A DNA stretch of 64,000 nucleotides from Candidatus Zixiibacteriota bacterium (GCA_035380245.1 DAOSXA010000001.1:530069-594068), one strand, 5' to 3'; counted from the stretch's first letter, positions 1-8,329 are shown. Numbers and translations: made by a program. The notes: a model not told the origin generated them from the sequence alone.

Positions 1-511
1 CCTTGCCGGACTCACCGGCCAGATCACGGTAAATCAAACGCGCGGTGAGACCGTACTCGAGCTTGTCCATGAGCTGTCCCGAAACAGCCGCACCGAACAT
101 GACATCGGCATGCGACTCCTCCCCTACTATTACGGTGCGACCGGAGTTGTCGCGATCGGTGATATAGATACCGTCGCCGCCGAGGTAATAAAGATAACAG
201 CCGAACGCGCCGATCAGACCGCTGCTGTCGCGCCGGGAATCGACATACGCTACGAAATCATGATTGAGAAGCGAACCGAATGTCTCTGAATGCATCGCCA
301 TAACCTGGCGACCGGACAAGCCGTTGAGACCGGCCGGGTTCCAATAACCGGCAGTAGCATCAAACGGACCAGCCACGGTAGCGCCTCCCAGCGCCAGTGG
401 TCGACCGCCGACTCCGAGGCTGAACGGCTCCCCGGCATATTTTGCCCCCAGGGCCGCCGGGACGGCTATCAGCAAGGCAACCAACAGAGCACAAACGACA
501 TATCGGATCAA
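1..511 (-). CDS. PorV/PorQ-type outer-membrane beta-barrel protein, N-terminal part (cut by window edge)
   Basis: The reading frame enters from the left edge and starts at a TTG at 511, 8 nt downstream of an AGAGAG purine run; about 170 residues are visible. A hydrophobic signal peptide (LLVALLIAVPAALGA) is followed by FSLGVGGRPLALGG and YWNPAGL, the hallmark N-terminal signature of the PorV/PorQ (UPF0164) family, in which an FxxxGxGxRxxxxGGA segment precedes a WNPAGL loop. Family members are outer-membrane barrels; PorV carries type IX secretion substrates to the attachment complex, which would fit the T9SS-type protease at 37856-40804. The substrate and exact subfamily cannot be judged from this fragment. 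No ATG is available, so the TTG start is chosen by ribosome-binding-site spacing. Confidence 0.75.
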   Translation of the reverse strand, partial: MIRYVVCALLVALLIAVPAALGAKYAGEPFSLGVGGRPLALGGATVAGPFDATAGYWNPAGLNGLSGRQVMAMHSETFGSLLNHDFVAYVDSRRDSSGLIGAFGCYLYYLGGDGIYITDRDNSGRTVIVGEESHADVMFGAAVSGQLMDKLEYGLTARLIYRDLAGESGK

Positions 512-599
512 GACAATAACTCTCTCTTAGTCAATTCTGAGGTTATCTATTATACGTTATCGGCCCTCATCGGCAAGAAATGTTGTGTTGTTTTTTCAT

Positions 600-692
600 G
601 TTCGGACCACTCGTCCGTACACCGCGGAATGCTGGCAAATCCACACACAATTTAATGCTATCCGGGCAGACGGGACGTCTGCCTCCCACTAA
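600..692. repeat. Short palindromic repeats, GGCAGACGTC family
   Basis: Between the PorV-like gene and the HMA gene lie two small palindromes, CGGACCACTCGTCCG near 603 and GGGCAGACGGGACGTCTGCC near 664. The second is a variant of a sequence found again near 10905, 13790, 43370 and 63603. No gene is seen in this gap. Confidence 0.5.
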
Positions 693-703
693 ACAAAACC
701 ACG

Positions 704-733
704 AAAAAAAGGCGGGTGACAAAACACCCGCCT
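704..733 (-). terminator. Rho-independent terminator of the HMA-domain gene
   Basis: On the minus strand AGGCGGGTG, a TTTTGT loop and CACCCGCCT form a 9-bp stem followed by seven T residues. It lies 27 bp past the stop of the HMA gene. Confidence 0.85.
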
Positions 734-759
734 GGGGGAAATCTCATCCAATCAAAGAG

Positions 760-1338
760 TTAGTGAGGATCGGTAGTCTTTTTCGAGCCCTTGCCCGCAC
801 AGCAGCCTCCCTTGGCGCTGGCGGCACAGGTTTTGGGATCACAACCGCTCTTTACCGCCGCATTGTCAACGGTTGTCCCGGTTGCCGCCGGAATGATCTC
901 CGCCGTATAGCCCTTGTCGGAAATCGCCTTGATCAGGTTATCGCCCTTGACTTTATCCATCATAGTGCAGACCAGAGCATAACCTTCCTTATGATCAACC
1001 TTGAGAACCTTCTGGACCCCTTCAACTTTGCTGAGAGCAGTGGTAACAGCCTGCTCGCAACCGCTGCCGGTCATCCCCTTGATGTCGATCCTGGTGAAAC
1101 CACAACCCTGGTGATCGGCGCAGAACTGCTTACACTCTTCAGCACTCATTCCACAGGCCTGGGCACATTGTTCCGGAGTCATATTAACTGAAGCCATCGA
1201 CATTTTGGCGTCGCTCGTTTTGGCAACAGCACTGGCGGAAGTTTTCCTGGCGGCGGTACAGGATTCGCCGCTGAACACCTGACTACCGGCCAAAACCAGC
1301 ACCAGGGCGGCAATCATCAGAATAGCAGCTTTTCTCAC
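760..1338 (-). CDS. Secreted heavy-metal-associated (HMA) domain protein with degenerate metal site
   Basis: This is a 192-residue exported protein. An N-terminal signal peptide (residues 1-24, LMIAALVLVLAGSQVFSG) leads into a Cys-rich segment (about 26-82; EQCAQACGMSAEECKQFC) and then an HMA/MerP-like ferredoxin fold (about 80-155). The HMA metal loop, normally GMTCxxC, reads GMTGSGC, so the first Cys is Gly. A Cys-rich tail (CDPKTCAASAKGGCC) follows. Periplasmic metal binding is the likely role; the changed loop may mean the ligands come from the Cys-rich flanks. The GTG start at 1338 has AGGAGAG 5 nt upstream. The gene has its own promoter (1388-1416) and terminator, so it is probably monocistronic. 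Confidence 0.75.
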   Translation of the reverse strand: MRKAAILMIAALVLVLAGSQVFSGESCTAARKTSASAVAKTSDAKMSMASVNMTPEQCAQACGMSAEECKQFCADHQGCGFTRIDIKGMTGSGCEQAVTTALSKVEGVQKVLKVDHKEGYALVCTMMDKVKGDNLIKAISDKGYTAEIIPAATGTTVDNAAVKSGCDPKTCAASAKGGCCAGKGSKKTTDPH

Positions 1339-1387
1339 GGAGTCTCTCCTTAGCAGTTATAATAGAGTATTTCTCTCTGTTTTCCCT

Positions 1388-1416
1388 ATATTAAAGCGAT
1401 AACCGGTTTGAGTCAA
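1388..1416 (-). promoter_or_regulatory. Sigma-70-type promoter of the HMA gene
   Basis: On the minus strand TTGACT and TAATAT are separated by 17 bp, about 50 bp upstream of the GTG start. One mismatch in the -35 hexamer and a good -10 make this a strong match. Confidence 0.65.
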
Positions 1417-1649
1417 TCAGTTTATTGATAATATCGGCCCATTTTCTCGCCGGTTCCCTTCATCTGCCTGCTTAGACAAAAGCATGCTTTATTTGTTCCC
1501 AAAATTACGGATTAAAATTGTCCCTTTTCCCTTGACTAGTGCGGTTTTTCAGGCTATCATCACTTACACCGGGATAAGCACAATCAAACGATGATACAGA
1601 AAAATACTCCTAAGTAGGAATTACTTATAAACTGTACCTGTAAATACTA

Positions 1650-2216
1650 GTCCTGCATACCGGCAACTCCTGCCGCTCTCAGGGACTGTTGAAAAAGTTA
1701 TACGATCGGATATTCAGTAAACACAGATTGTAATGCGGACAACATGAGGCCGCCCGCTACGCGAGGTCACGACTCTTAATCGCGTAGCGGTGGGGGCTTG
1801 TCTCCGCCGCGACTGAGGTTTTTCACCAAACCCCTCAGATGGCGGAAGGCTTTTTTCGCGCCTATGCCGACTGTCCTGGCATCAAGTTACAGGTGGCTTC
1901 AGCAGGACTGAAACCCAAAGGAGTACACCCGCCGTCCGTTTAAGTTATGGCTGAGACCGGCATTGAGATATCAGAGCAGACATCGGACTCGATCGAGAGC
2001 TACTTCAACGACCGCTTCGACTTTGTCATAACTGTCTGTGATAAGGCCGCTGCCAACTGCCCGGTATTTCCCGGAACGGGGACTAAGCGGCACTGGCTGT
2101 TTGATGATCCGGATGCCGTTCGAGGAAAAGTGGTGGAAATCCTTGATGATTTCCGTTGCATCAGGGACGAGATATCACTGAAAATTGAAGATTGGCTTGG
2201 AAGGTACTGCGTTTAA
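1650..2216 (+). pseudogene. arsC: Arsenate reductase (LMW-phosphatase type), split by a repeat element
   Basis: Reading from about 1650, HTGNSCRSQ matches the ArsC phosphate-binding loop (consensus CTGNSCRSQMAEG). It stops at 1681, where a 152-bp repeat begins. Homology resumes after the element at 1834-1838 with Q-MAEGFF, and continues through ASAGLKPKGVHP, FDFVITVCDKA, CPVFPG, HWLFDDP and FRCIRDEI to the stop at 2216. An in-frame TAA at 1941-1943 replaces the Lys codon before VMAETGIEIS, and His stands where the catalytic Cys is expected. The gene is therefore dead by at least two lesions. The intact enzyme would reduce arsenate to arsenite with thioredoxin. The 3' part from ATG 1947 could be translated as an 89-residue fragment lacking the active-site loop. 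No other ars genes are nearby. Confidence 0.88.
1682..1833 (+). mobile_element. MITE-like element, copy A (inside arsC)
   Basis: This 152-bp element begins GGGACTGTTGAAAAA and ends TTTTTCACCAAACCC, which are imperfect terminal inverted repeats. It is flanked by CTCA at 1678-1681 and 1834-1837 (CTCAG can be read on both sides), an apparent target duplication. Internally it carries the inverted arms CCGCCCGCTACGCGAGG and CGCGTAGCGGTGGGGG. It has no coding capacity, so movement would need a transposase supplied from elsewhere. Confidence 0.85.
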
Positions 2217-2482
2217 CGGTCGAACAGGGTCGGTTGGTAGTCGGCCCAGGTTTCCATTTCGATTTTGTAATGATATTTATAGAGGCATTCGCCTTTACGA
2301 CAGGTAGCAGGCGCCCGGCGTGAGCTGTAGTCGAATGTTTCCCCGCATACTCGACAGGTCGCTTTACGCCAGACCAGTTGAGGTATCGAAGCACTTTTTT
2401 CGTTACTGCTGCCGGTTTTCATGAGGCGGAGAATACCACGCTTACCGTTTGAAAGCAATAACAAACCCGGTCGTTCAGCCAC
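2213..2482 (-). CDS. Small CxxC zinc-ribbon protein, unknown function
   Basis: This is a frame of up to 89 residues. The centre holds CRVCGETFDYSSRRAPATC followed by KGEC, the layout of a single zinc ribbon (C-x2-C...C-x4-C). I do not recognise the family. The GTG at 2482 has a weak GGAAAG upstream. The ATG at 2422 (MKTGSSNEKS) gives a tidier 69-residue protein but lacks a purine-rich leader, so the start is uncertain. Its stop overlaps the end of the arsC remnant by 4 bp in the opposite direction. A nucleic-acid-binding role is possible, but only because of the ribbon. Confidence 0.5.
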   Translation of the reverse strand: MAERPGLLLLSNGKRGILRLMKTGSSNEKSASIPQLVWRKATCRVCGETFDYSSRRAPATCRKGECLYKYHYKIEMETWADYQPTLFDR

Positions 2483-2529
2483 TTTCGCGCTTTCCGCAAC
2501 TCAGCCGGTTATGTTCGTAGAATCATAAA

Positions 2530-3879
2530 TTGGCGAAATTTAAGTCCGATATGTGGATTCGATTCAACCTGTACGGAGTTTCCCGCTTAAACGTTCCGAA
2601 ACATTTGAAAGTTGACGCCGATTTTACCGATGCTGTTAATACCGAAAGGATGAGTACACCGATAACGAAATCAATGAATCCGGAACTGATAAAAATCACC
2701 GACAGCAGTCTCAGACCGCAACCAGTCGTCACCGATGACTCCTGGCGTTGTGAGTTGAGTCTCGACATCGTGACCGACCTGATCGAACTCGAGCGGTATG
2801 GTTCCGAATGGGATCGGCTGTTGTTCGATGATCCCCGTCCTGTTCCCATGTCGGGTATCGACTGGCTCCTCCCTTATTTCAGTCATCGTTTACTCCCTAA
2901 CGAGCATTGGGTTTGTCTGATCGCTCGTCGCGGGCAACGCCTGGCCGGAATCATGCCCGTGCTTTATCGTCGCGAACATCGTCTCTTCCGACCCTACACG
3001 ATTGTCCGTACTCCTTACGACTCTCACACTTACGGGGTAGACATCCTCACCGACCGCCAACAATCGGACGAGGTGATCGAGTTCCTGATAAAAGGCCTTG
3101 CCAAACAATGTCCCGATTGGGGCGAACTTCATGTGGTACGCCTGGCCGACAGCTCTCCCCTGGTCAACTGCCTGCCGAACGGACGGGGCCTGGTTGGCAC
3201 TATTCACGAACCCTGCGACGGCGAATCGGTATTATTCACACGTGGTCTCTACGAGGACTATTTCCACAGCCTCAGCCGTAATTTCAGGCGTGCGCTAAGG
3301 AAAGCCACTAAGAAATTGGATCAGTTGTCGGGAGTTCATTTCAGCGCCGCGACCGGGCTCGACGCTATCGAGGCCTGGCGGGCATTTGTCGACATCGACT
3401 CCTCCAGTTGGCGCGCCGCTCACGGTGATGACCTCCTGTCGAATCCCTCGCTCGCCTGTTCACACCGTAAAACCATCGAGCGCCTGGCAGCCAAAAACAT
3501 AACACGGGTTTATTTGCTTTTTGCCGACGGCAAACCGATCGCCGGTCTGGTTGGCTTCGCCTTAGGTCATACTCTGGCGGTCAAGAAGGTAGCCCATCGC
3601 GAAGAATACTCACATTATTCGCCCGGCAACATGCTTTTCGAGTATGTTCTGCAACAGGCTTACGCCGACCCGGAAATACAATGCGTCAACTGCCTGACCG
3701 ACATGTCCTGGCATCGCAACTGGAACATGACCACTCGCCCCAATCGCCACCTCTGGATCTATCGCAATCGACCGGTGTCGATGATTACCGGATTTTATCC
3801 GCGCCGAGTCAAACAATGGCTGCACTATGTACCCGGTTTGACCTGGCTCGCTCGGCACTTGCGCTTATCTCGAAGTTAA
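2530..3879 (+). CDS. FemAB/CelD-like GNAT-fold acyltransferase
   Basis: This is a protein of up to 449 residues with the layout of the Acetyltransf_6 (CelD/BcsL) family. A divergent N-terminal GNAT-like half (about 80-230) is followed by the family signature SRNFRRALRKATKKL (about 240-255) and a C-terminal catalytic half with WRAAHGDDLL, YLLFADGKPIAGLVGF, YSPGNMLFEYVLQQA and CLTDMSWHRNWN (about 275-415). Relatives attach acyl or aminoacyl groups to cell-surface polysaccharides and are often near polysaccharide genes. No such cluster is adjacent here, so the substrate is unknown. The first 45-60 residues look unlike the family, and the true start may be an internal ATG near 2650 or 2674. It is cytoplasmic, with no signal peptide. 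Confidence 0.7.
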   Translation: MAKFKSDMWIRFNLYGVSRLNVPKHLKVDADFTDAVNTERMSTPITKSMNPELIKITDSSLRPQPVVTDDSWRCELSLDIVTDLIELERYGSEWDRLLFDDPRPVPMSGIDWLLPYFSHRLLPNEHWVCLIARRGQRLAGIMPVLYRREHRLFRPYTIVRTPYDSHTYGVDILTDRQQSDEVIEFLIKGLAKQCPDWGELHVVRLADSSPLVNCLPNGRGLVGTIHEPCDGESVLFTRGLYEDYFHSLSRNFRRALRKATKKLDQLSGVHFSAATGLDAIEAWRAFVDIDSSSWRAAHGDDLLSNPSLACSHRKTIERLAAKNITRVYLLFADGKPIAGLVGFALGHTLAVKKVAHREEYSHYSPGNMLFEYVLQQAYADPEIQCVNCLTDMSWHRNWNMTTRPNRHLWIYRNRPVSMITGFYPRRVKQWLHYVPGLTWLARHLRLSRS

Positions 3880-3961
3880 ACAGGTTCTACCCGTCCGGAT
3901 ACATCCCCCAGTCGGGACGGCATCTCCATTTATTCATCCGACAGATCAATACAACCGACGA

Positions 3962-3998
3962 TAAAAAATCCCCTCTTGGCTTGAGTCAAGGGGGGATT
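3962..3998 (-). terminator. Terminator of the PPIase-surA-S4 operon
   Basis: On the minus strand AATCCCCCCTTG and CAAGAGGGGATT flank an ACTCAAGC loop and are followed by TTTTTT. It lies about 25 bp past the S4 gene. Confidence 0.85.
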
Positions 3999-4022
3999 AA
4001 GTAAGTCTTTGTCAGGGGGAAA

Positions 4023-4268
4023 TCACACCGGGAGCGATTTAAAATACTCCGAGCGTTTTTCTTTAGGGACTGACCCTGCCGGCAGCGCCGTCACTTCTAC
4101 CGCAACCGGCTGGGTTCCTTTGATACGGATAATGTCACCCTCTTTAACCTGATGAGCCGGTTTGACCTTGTGCTCATTGACCAGAACGAGTCCGTTACCC
4201 GCCAATTCCTTGGCCACCGTGCGTCGTTTCACTACTCCCACAGTCGAGAGCCAGTCATCGATCCGCAT
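4023..4268 (-). CDS. Small S4-domain RNA-binding protein (Hsp15/YlmH-like)
   Basis: This 81-residue protein is almost entirely an S4 alpha-L fold. MRIDDWLSTVGVVKRRTVAKE is the first helix pair, GLVLVNEHKVKPAHQV the characteristic LVNGxxVKPxxxV turn, and EGDIIRI closes the fold. A short tail contains KEKRSEYFKS, like Hsp15-type proteins that bind stalled 50S subunits or rRNA. Its ATG overlaps the surA stop by one base (TAATG), so it is translationally coupled to surA. Third gene of the operon. Confidence 0.8.
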   Translation of the reverse strand: MRIDDWLSTVGVVKRRTVAKELAGNGLVLVNEHKVKPAHQVKEGDIIRIKGTQPVAVEVTALPAGSVPKEKRSEYFKSLPV

Positions 4269-5566
4269 TATTCCACATTCCTGATATCGACATAAGTCTT
4301 CTTGCGGATGTCCTGGATCCAGTCGTCGACCACCTTGCCGGTTTTATCCTGCCGGGCCAGTTCTTTGATCTGATCGAAATCGTCTTCGAGCGTGAACATC
4401 TTTTCCGGTTGATAGTCAAGCAGCTTCAGGATATGCAAACCGAACTGAGTCGCCACCGGTCCGCGTACCGTACCGACCTCGGTCCATCCCTGAACCGAAT
4501 CGACGAATTCAGGCGGCATTTTACTGGTTGCAAACCAACCCAGTTCTCCCCCATTGGTGCGAGAGTCGTCATCGTAGGAGTAAATTTTGGCGAGTTCTCC
4601 GAACGAAGCCCCGTTACGGACTTCGTTAATCAGGGAATCGGCCAGTTGATACACTCGAACAGTGTCATCGTGAGTCGGTTGTACCGCCAGGAGAATATGG
4701 CGCAGCTTCATGCGATCATCGCTCTTATCCTCAGCTTTGATAATATGAAAACCGAACTCGGTCTGAACTACGCCCGAGATCCCTCCCGGTCGGAGATTAA
4801 AAGCGGCCCGTGCGAATTCCGGTACGACATCATCCTGGGACACCCAACCGATATCACCGCCGTTGGCTCCGGCCCCGAGTGAGGAGTACTCCTCCGACAC
4901 CTGGCCGAAATCCGCTCCATCGAGAACCATCTGCCTCAGTTCTTCCGCCCGAGCTCTGATCGAATCCTGAACGTGTTTCGAAGGCTCTATCGTGAGAAGG
5001 ATATGAGCCAGTTGGACCGCTTCCGGCTGAGCCGGAATCGAGTCCTTATACTCCTCGAAAAACTGTATCACCTCGTGCTTGGACACCGAGACCGTATAGA
5101 GCTTGGATTGAATCAGACGTTGCTTGAGAAGCTGGTTTTCGACCTCGGTACGGAATTTTTTCCGTAATTCGCGCAACGTAAGTCCCTCTGCCGATAAAGC
5201 ATCGAGGAACTCTTCATTACTGCCAAAATTACTCGAAACCTGACTGATACGATTGTCCAGGGCTTCGTCGATCTCTTCCGGTCGGACCGTGATCGAGGTA
5301 TCCTTGCGGGCCTCGATCAGGAACAGACGGTCGTTGATCATCTGTTCCAGTACTTCATCGCGAAATTCCCGGGCTTCCGCCTCAGTGCGCGGCTGGCGAC
5401 CGGTCTGCATCGCTGTAAGCTGCATCTGACTGGCCACTTCAGAGGCCAGTATCACTTCATCGCCGACAATCGCCACGATTCGGTCGATTACTTCTCGTTG
5501 AGCCATGACAGCCGTTGCCGCCAGCATTAGCAGGGCCATTACCCCGCCTCGCAAAATCCTATGCAT
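4268..5566 (-). CDS. surA: Periplasmic chaperone / peptidyl-prolyl isomerase SurA
   Basis: At 432 residues this is the normal SurA length. A signal peptide (residues 1-22, cleaved near AVMAQ) precedes the N-terminal SurA chaperone region (DRIVAIVGDEVILASEV, about 25-160). Two parvulin (PpiC) domains follow, at about 180-275 (LAHILLTIEP, GGDIGWV, FGFHIIKAED) and about 280-385 (LRHILLAV, GGELGWF, FGLHILKLLD). SurA guides unfolded outer-membrane proteins across the periplasm, which fits the many barrels in this window. The start at 5566 has AAGGAAG just upstream and lies 8 bp after the preceding gene. Confidence 0.92.
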   Translation of the reverse strand: MHRILRGGVMALLMLAATAVMAQREVIDRIVAIVGDEVILASEVASQMQLTAMQTGRQPRTEAEAREFRDEVLEQMINDRLFLIEARKDTSITVRPEEIDEALDNRISQVSSNFGSNEEFLDALSAEGLTLRELRKKFRTEVENQLLKQRLIQSKLYTVSVSKHEVIQFFEEYKDSIPAQPEAVQLAHILLTIEPSKHVQDSIRARAEELRQMVLDGADFGQVSEEYSSLGAGANGGDIGWVSQDDVVPEFARAAFNLRPGGISGVVQTEFGFHIIKAEDKSDDRMKLRHILLAVQPTHDDTVRVYQLADSLINEVRNGASFGELAKIYSYDDDSRTNGGELGWFATSKMPPEFVDSVQGWTEVGTVRGPVATQFGLHILKLLDYQPEKMFTLEDDFDQIKELARQDKTGKVVDDWIQDIRKKTYVDIRNVE

Positions 5567-5574
5567 CGACTTCC

Positions 5575-7308
5575 TTATCCGTTGTTTTCAGCCGTATCCG
5601 CGGTCTCGTACCGACTCATGTCAATCGTCGACCAGAGAGCATCATCATTCACTTCGATGGTTGATTGCTCCTTGCGCTTTGCCACCCAGTCGTCAAAGAT
5701 CGCCTGAGTCCGCTGCTGTGAAAGGATTTCGTAGATATTTCTCTTCACCCCGAGAAAATCACTCACCTGTGGGTCGATCTTGTCCTCGACCCAGAAGATC
5801 GAGTATTTGCCCATCGACACCACCGGCCCGCCGATACGACCGACCGGCGTGTTGACTGCGGCATCGTAGACATTGGGATAGAACGTACGAGCGACATAAC
5901 CCAGATCACCATAGGCGGCACGTTTGCCCGGACGTTCCGAAAGCTCATAAGCCTTCTGTTTGAATTCGTTGAGTGATTTGATCGATTTCTTGAGCTGAGT
6001 AGCCTTCAATTCGTCCGATACGAGAATTTCCCAAACCTTGGCTTGAGTCGGTTTGGAGAACTGCTCCAGATGCGAGTCATAATACTCACGCATCTCGGCA
6101 TCGTCCGGCGGGAGCGGCTTGGGGAGTGAATCTTTTTTCATTAACTCAGCCATGGTCAACTCGCGGAAAAGGCGGAGGTTCTCGACAAATTCAGGATCGG
6201 AATCGATCCCCTTGTTGTGTGCTTCGAGAATCAGTATCTCGTCACGTTTCAACTGGAAAATCATCGCCGCCAGGGAATCGTAATCGTCAAGATCCGGTTT
6301 GACGCGTGGCGGATAAACCGCGGCCTGGGTCAGGTATTGCATAACCGTCATGTGCCCGCCGTTCCAGGTTGCGATCGGGAGTTCTTTTTCGTTGCGATCA
6401 AGTTGTTCGAGATCGAAATCGTTTCGCGGCAGAGTTTTGAGAAGCTGTTCCGGATACATGGTCTGGCGCTTGTGCATGAGGTAATTGCACGTGGCGGTGT
6501 CGACCTTGATATCGAACTGCTTCTTGAGCGATTCCAGATATTCGAACGTCCGGCGGTGCGAGTTACGACCAGTTATCATTTGCCGCAACGACTCCTTAAG
6601 TTCGTCATAGCTGCGTTCTTCGTTGTTCGGAGTGCGGTCGGTCACCCTGATGATATACCAGCCAATGTAGGTTTTGATCGGAGGGGAGGTCTCTCCCACT
6701 TCCATACTCCAGGCGGCTTTTTGGGCTTCATCCGGGAGTGATCCCCAGGTTATGAAACCGAGATTACCCTGGTCGCGCTTGGCGGTTGGGGCGATCGAGT
6801 AGGCCACGGCCAGCTTCTCGAACGGCTCACCGCTGTTCAGTCGTTCGAATACCATCTTGGCGGTGTCCTCGTTGTCGACGATTATCTGTTTGACGTTGAT
6901 CTTGTAATCGAGGTGATTGAAGAAATCTCTAATCTCCGCCTCGGACGGCTTGGATTTGCCGATAATCTCGTTGTTATACAGGGTGCTGATCAGAAACTTC
7001 TCACGGTTATCGAGTACCGCCCGAGCCAATTCCTGGGATTTATCGATACCGTTTTCATAGGCGGCCTGAATCAGCAGGCGCGTGACGATCAGCGAATCGA
7101 GTACCATGTGACGCTGGTCGTACTCGGCCTGGGCCGAAGCCATCTGAGGGGCGTTCGGCGGATAAAGACGTTCAAACTCACTCTTTTTGATCTCGTAACC
7201 GTTCACCGTTGCCAGCGTCGGATTGTCGGATCCGCTGCAACCGATCAGTGCGCTCAGACAGAGCGGCAGAATCATCAATGTTGAAACAATAACTAACTTA
7301 GCTCTCAT
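5575..7308 (-). CDS. Lipoprotein peptidyl-prolyl isomerase with two parvulin domains (PrsA/SurA-like)
   Basis: The protein has 577 residues from the ATG at 7308. A lipoprotein leader ends in LSALIGC, so Cys would be lipidated. A SurA-N-like helical region (about 30-130; TLATVNGYEIKKSEFERLYP) is followed by a first parvulin domain (VKQIIVDNEDTAKMVFERL ... GNLGFITWG ... GWYIIRVTDR, about 135-225), a long helical segment, and a second diverged domain (AKVWEILVSD ... YGDLGYV ... YSIFWVEDKI, about 425-520). It probably works beside SurA on outer-membrane clients. A GTG 27 bp upstream (7335) is possible, but the lipobox distance favours 7308. First gene of a three-gene operon driven by the promoter at 7392-7420. 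Confidence 0.85.
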   Translation of the reverse strand: MRAKLVIVSTLMILPLCLSALIGCSGSDNPTLATVNGYEIKKSEFERLYPPNAPQMASAQAEYDQRHMVLDSLIVTRLLIQAAYENGIDKSQELARAVLDNREKFLISTLYNNEIIGKSKPSEAEIRDFFNHLDYKINVKQIIVDNEDTAKMVFERLNSGEPFEKLAVAYSIAPTAKRDQGNLGFITWGSLPDEAQKAAWSMEVGETSPPIKTYIGWYIIRVTDRTPNNEERSYDELKESLRQMITGRNSHRRTFEYLESLKKQFDIKVDTATCNYLMHKRQTMYPEQLLKTLPRNDFDLEQLDRNEKELPIATWNGGHMTVMQYLTQAAVYPPRVKPDLDDYDSLAAMIFQLKRDEILILEAHNKGIDSDPEFVENLRLFRELTMAELMKKDSLPKPLPPDDAEMREYYDSHLEQFSKPTQAKVWEILVSDELKATQLKKSIKSLNEFKQKAYELSERPGKRAAYGDLGYVARTFYPNVYDAAVNTPVGRIGGPVVSMGKYSIFWVEDKIDPQVSDFLGVKRNIYEILSQQRTQAIFDDWVAKRKEQSTIEVNDDALWSTIDMSRYETADTAENNG

Positions 7309-7391
7309 AATTGTCTCGCAACCTCCTAACGTCACCTTTTACCCCAAAGACCGGTCCCGGTTCCGCAAACTCGGGACGGCAAAAGCTATGT

Positions 7392-7420
7392 AGTATATGC
7401 AATTATGCTGCGGTTGCCAA
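7392..7420 (-). promoter_or_regulatory. Sigma-70-type promoter of the chaperone operon
   Basis: On the minus strand TTGGCA, 17 bp and TATACT, about 85 bp upstream of the first gene of the PPIase-surA-S4 operon. Confidence 0.6.
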
Positions 7421-8009
7421 GCGCTTTTGGGGGAAGGGTAGAAGTTCAGCGGCGGACGGTATTCGGTCGCCTGTACGAATCCGGGATAAACCCCTTTCTC
7501 TATCCCTCTCTCTCAGGATGTTGAGAAATTACCATTTAGGGGCAGAGGTAAGTTCTCGCAATGAGGGTTCCGCAATACCATCTGTTTGATTTTAACATAA
7601 ATATGTATCAGATATCTCCTCAACCTCGCCGTGGAACCTGCTCTCAATAAATCCAGGGAAATACCTCGCTCCAAAATCCTCCACGGTGTCGGCAGATAGC
7701 AAGTGTCGCTGTCCACCTTTCACATGGAGTATCTGCCGTAACTTCTCGAGTCAGGCCTGCGAGTATCATGCGATTGCCATTCTATTGACAATCAGTAGCA
7801 TGTGATCTAGATGCTTTTAGGTCTCTTCGGCAACTTCGAATGCATTATAACAACACTCGGTATCGCAAGGAAAAGATCGATATGCATCGCCCTCAATTAC
7901 CAATAGCTATTTCGCGCTGTTTATTCTGGTCGGTTTCTGGATTTTCAGTTGCAGTTCCGACGACGGACTAGCGCACGGTATTGTGACTCGATTATCCCAC
8001 CCGTGAACC
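7421..8009. other. Gene-poor region with a possible decayed lipoprotein leader (7876-8006)
   Basis: No intact gene is seen. On the plus strand, codons from about 7890 read YFALFILVGFWIFSC-SSDD (Cys codon at 7950-7952), a convincing lipoprotein signal with lipobox-like WIFSC. There is no start codon in that frame: the ATG at 7882 is in another frame, and the frame stops at 8004-8006, where repeat copy B begins. This looks like the remnant of a lipoprotein gene. The remainder of the stretch shows no motif I can name. Confidence 0.35.
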
Positions 8010-8161
8010 GGGAATGTTGAAAAAGACATACGCTCGGACATTCGCACAAATCACTGCGGAAGTGCGGGCGACGCAAGGCCGCCCGCTACGCGAGGTTAAG
8101 GCTCTTTAACGCGTAGCGGGGGGGCTTGCCTCCACCGCGATTGAGGTTTGTCAACAATCCC
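8010..8161 (+). mobile_element. MITE-like element, copy B
   Basis: This 152-bp copy has near-perfect ends GGGAATGTTGAAAAA and TTTGTCAACAATCCC, flanked by AACC at 8006-8009 and 8162-8165. The flanks joined together (CCCACCCGTG-AACC-GGGTGAGTCACCG) resemble a degraded copy of the CCCACCCGTGGACGGGTGGG palindrome, so the element sits in the palindrome centre. Confidence 0.85.
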
Positions 8162-8213
8162 AACCGGGTGAGTCACCGACATCTGCCGCCCACGTCAAAT
8201 TGCCAATTCCTGT

Positions 8214-8248
8214 AACCCGGAACCCGAACGGTGTTCCGGGTTTTCATT
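8214..8248 (+). terminator. Hairpin with short T-run, possible terminator
   Basis: AACCCGGAAC and GTTCCGGGTT form a 10-bp stem followed by TTTTC. It stands about 80 bp upstream of the ASCH gene and may be the relic terminator of the decayed gene to the left. Confidence 0.5.
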
Positions 8249-8329
8249 TGCCCGAGATCGTTCTATTCCCTATCTCTTTCAGAAGAGACTGCATACAGCT
8301 TTGGAGATGCGAAAGGAGGCTTGACCGCA

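Noticed and set aside
580..1191. Plus-strand frame of 203 codons opposite the HMA gene
   Set aside because: It has no family resemblance and lies antisense to a gene with signal peptide, promoter, ribosome-binding site and terminator.
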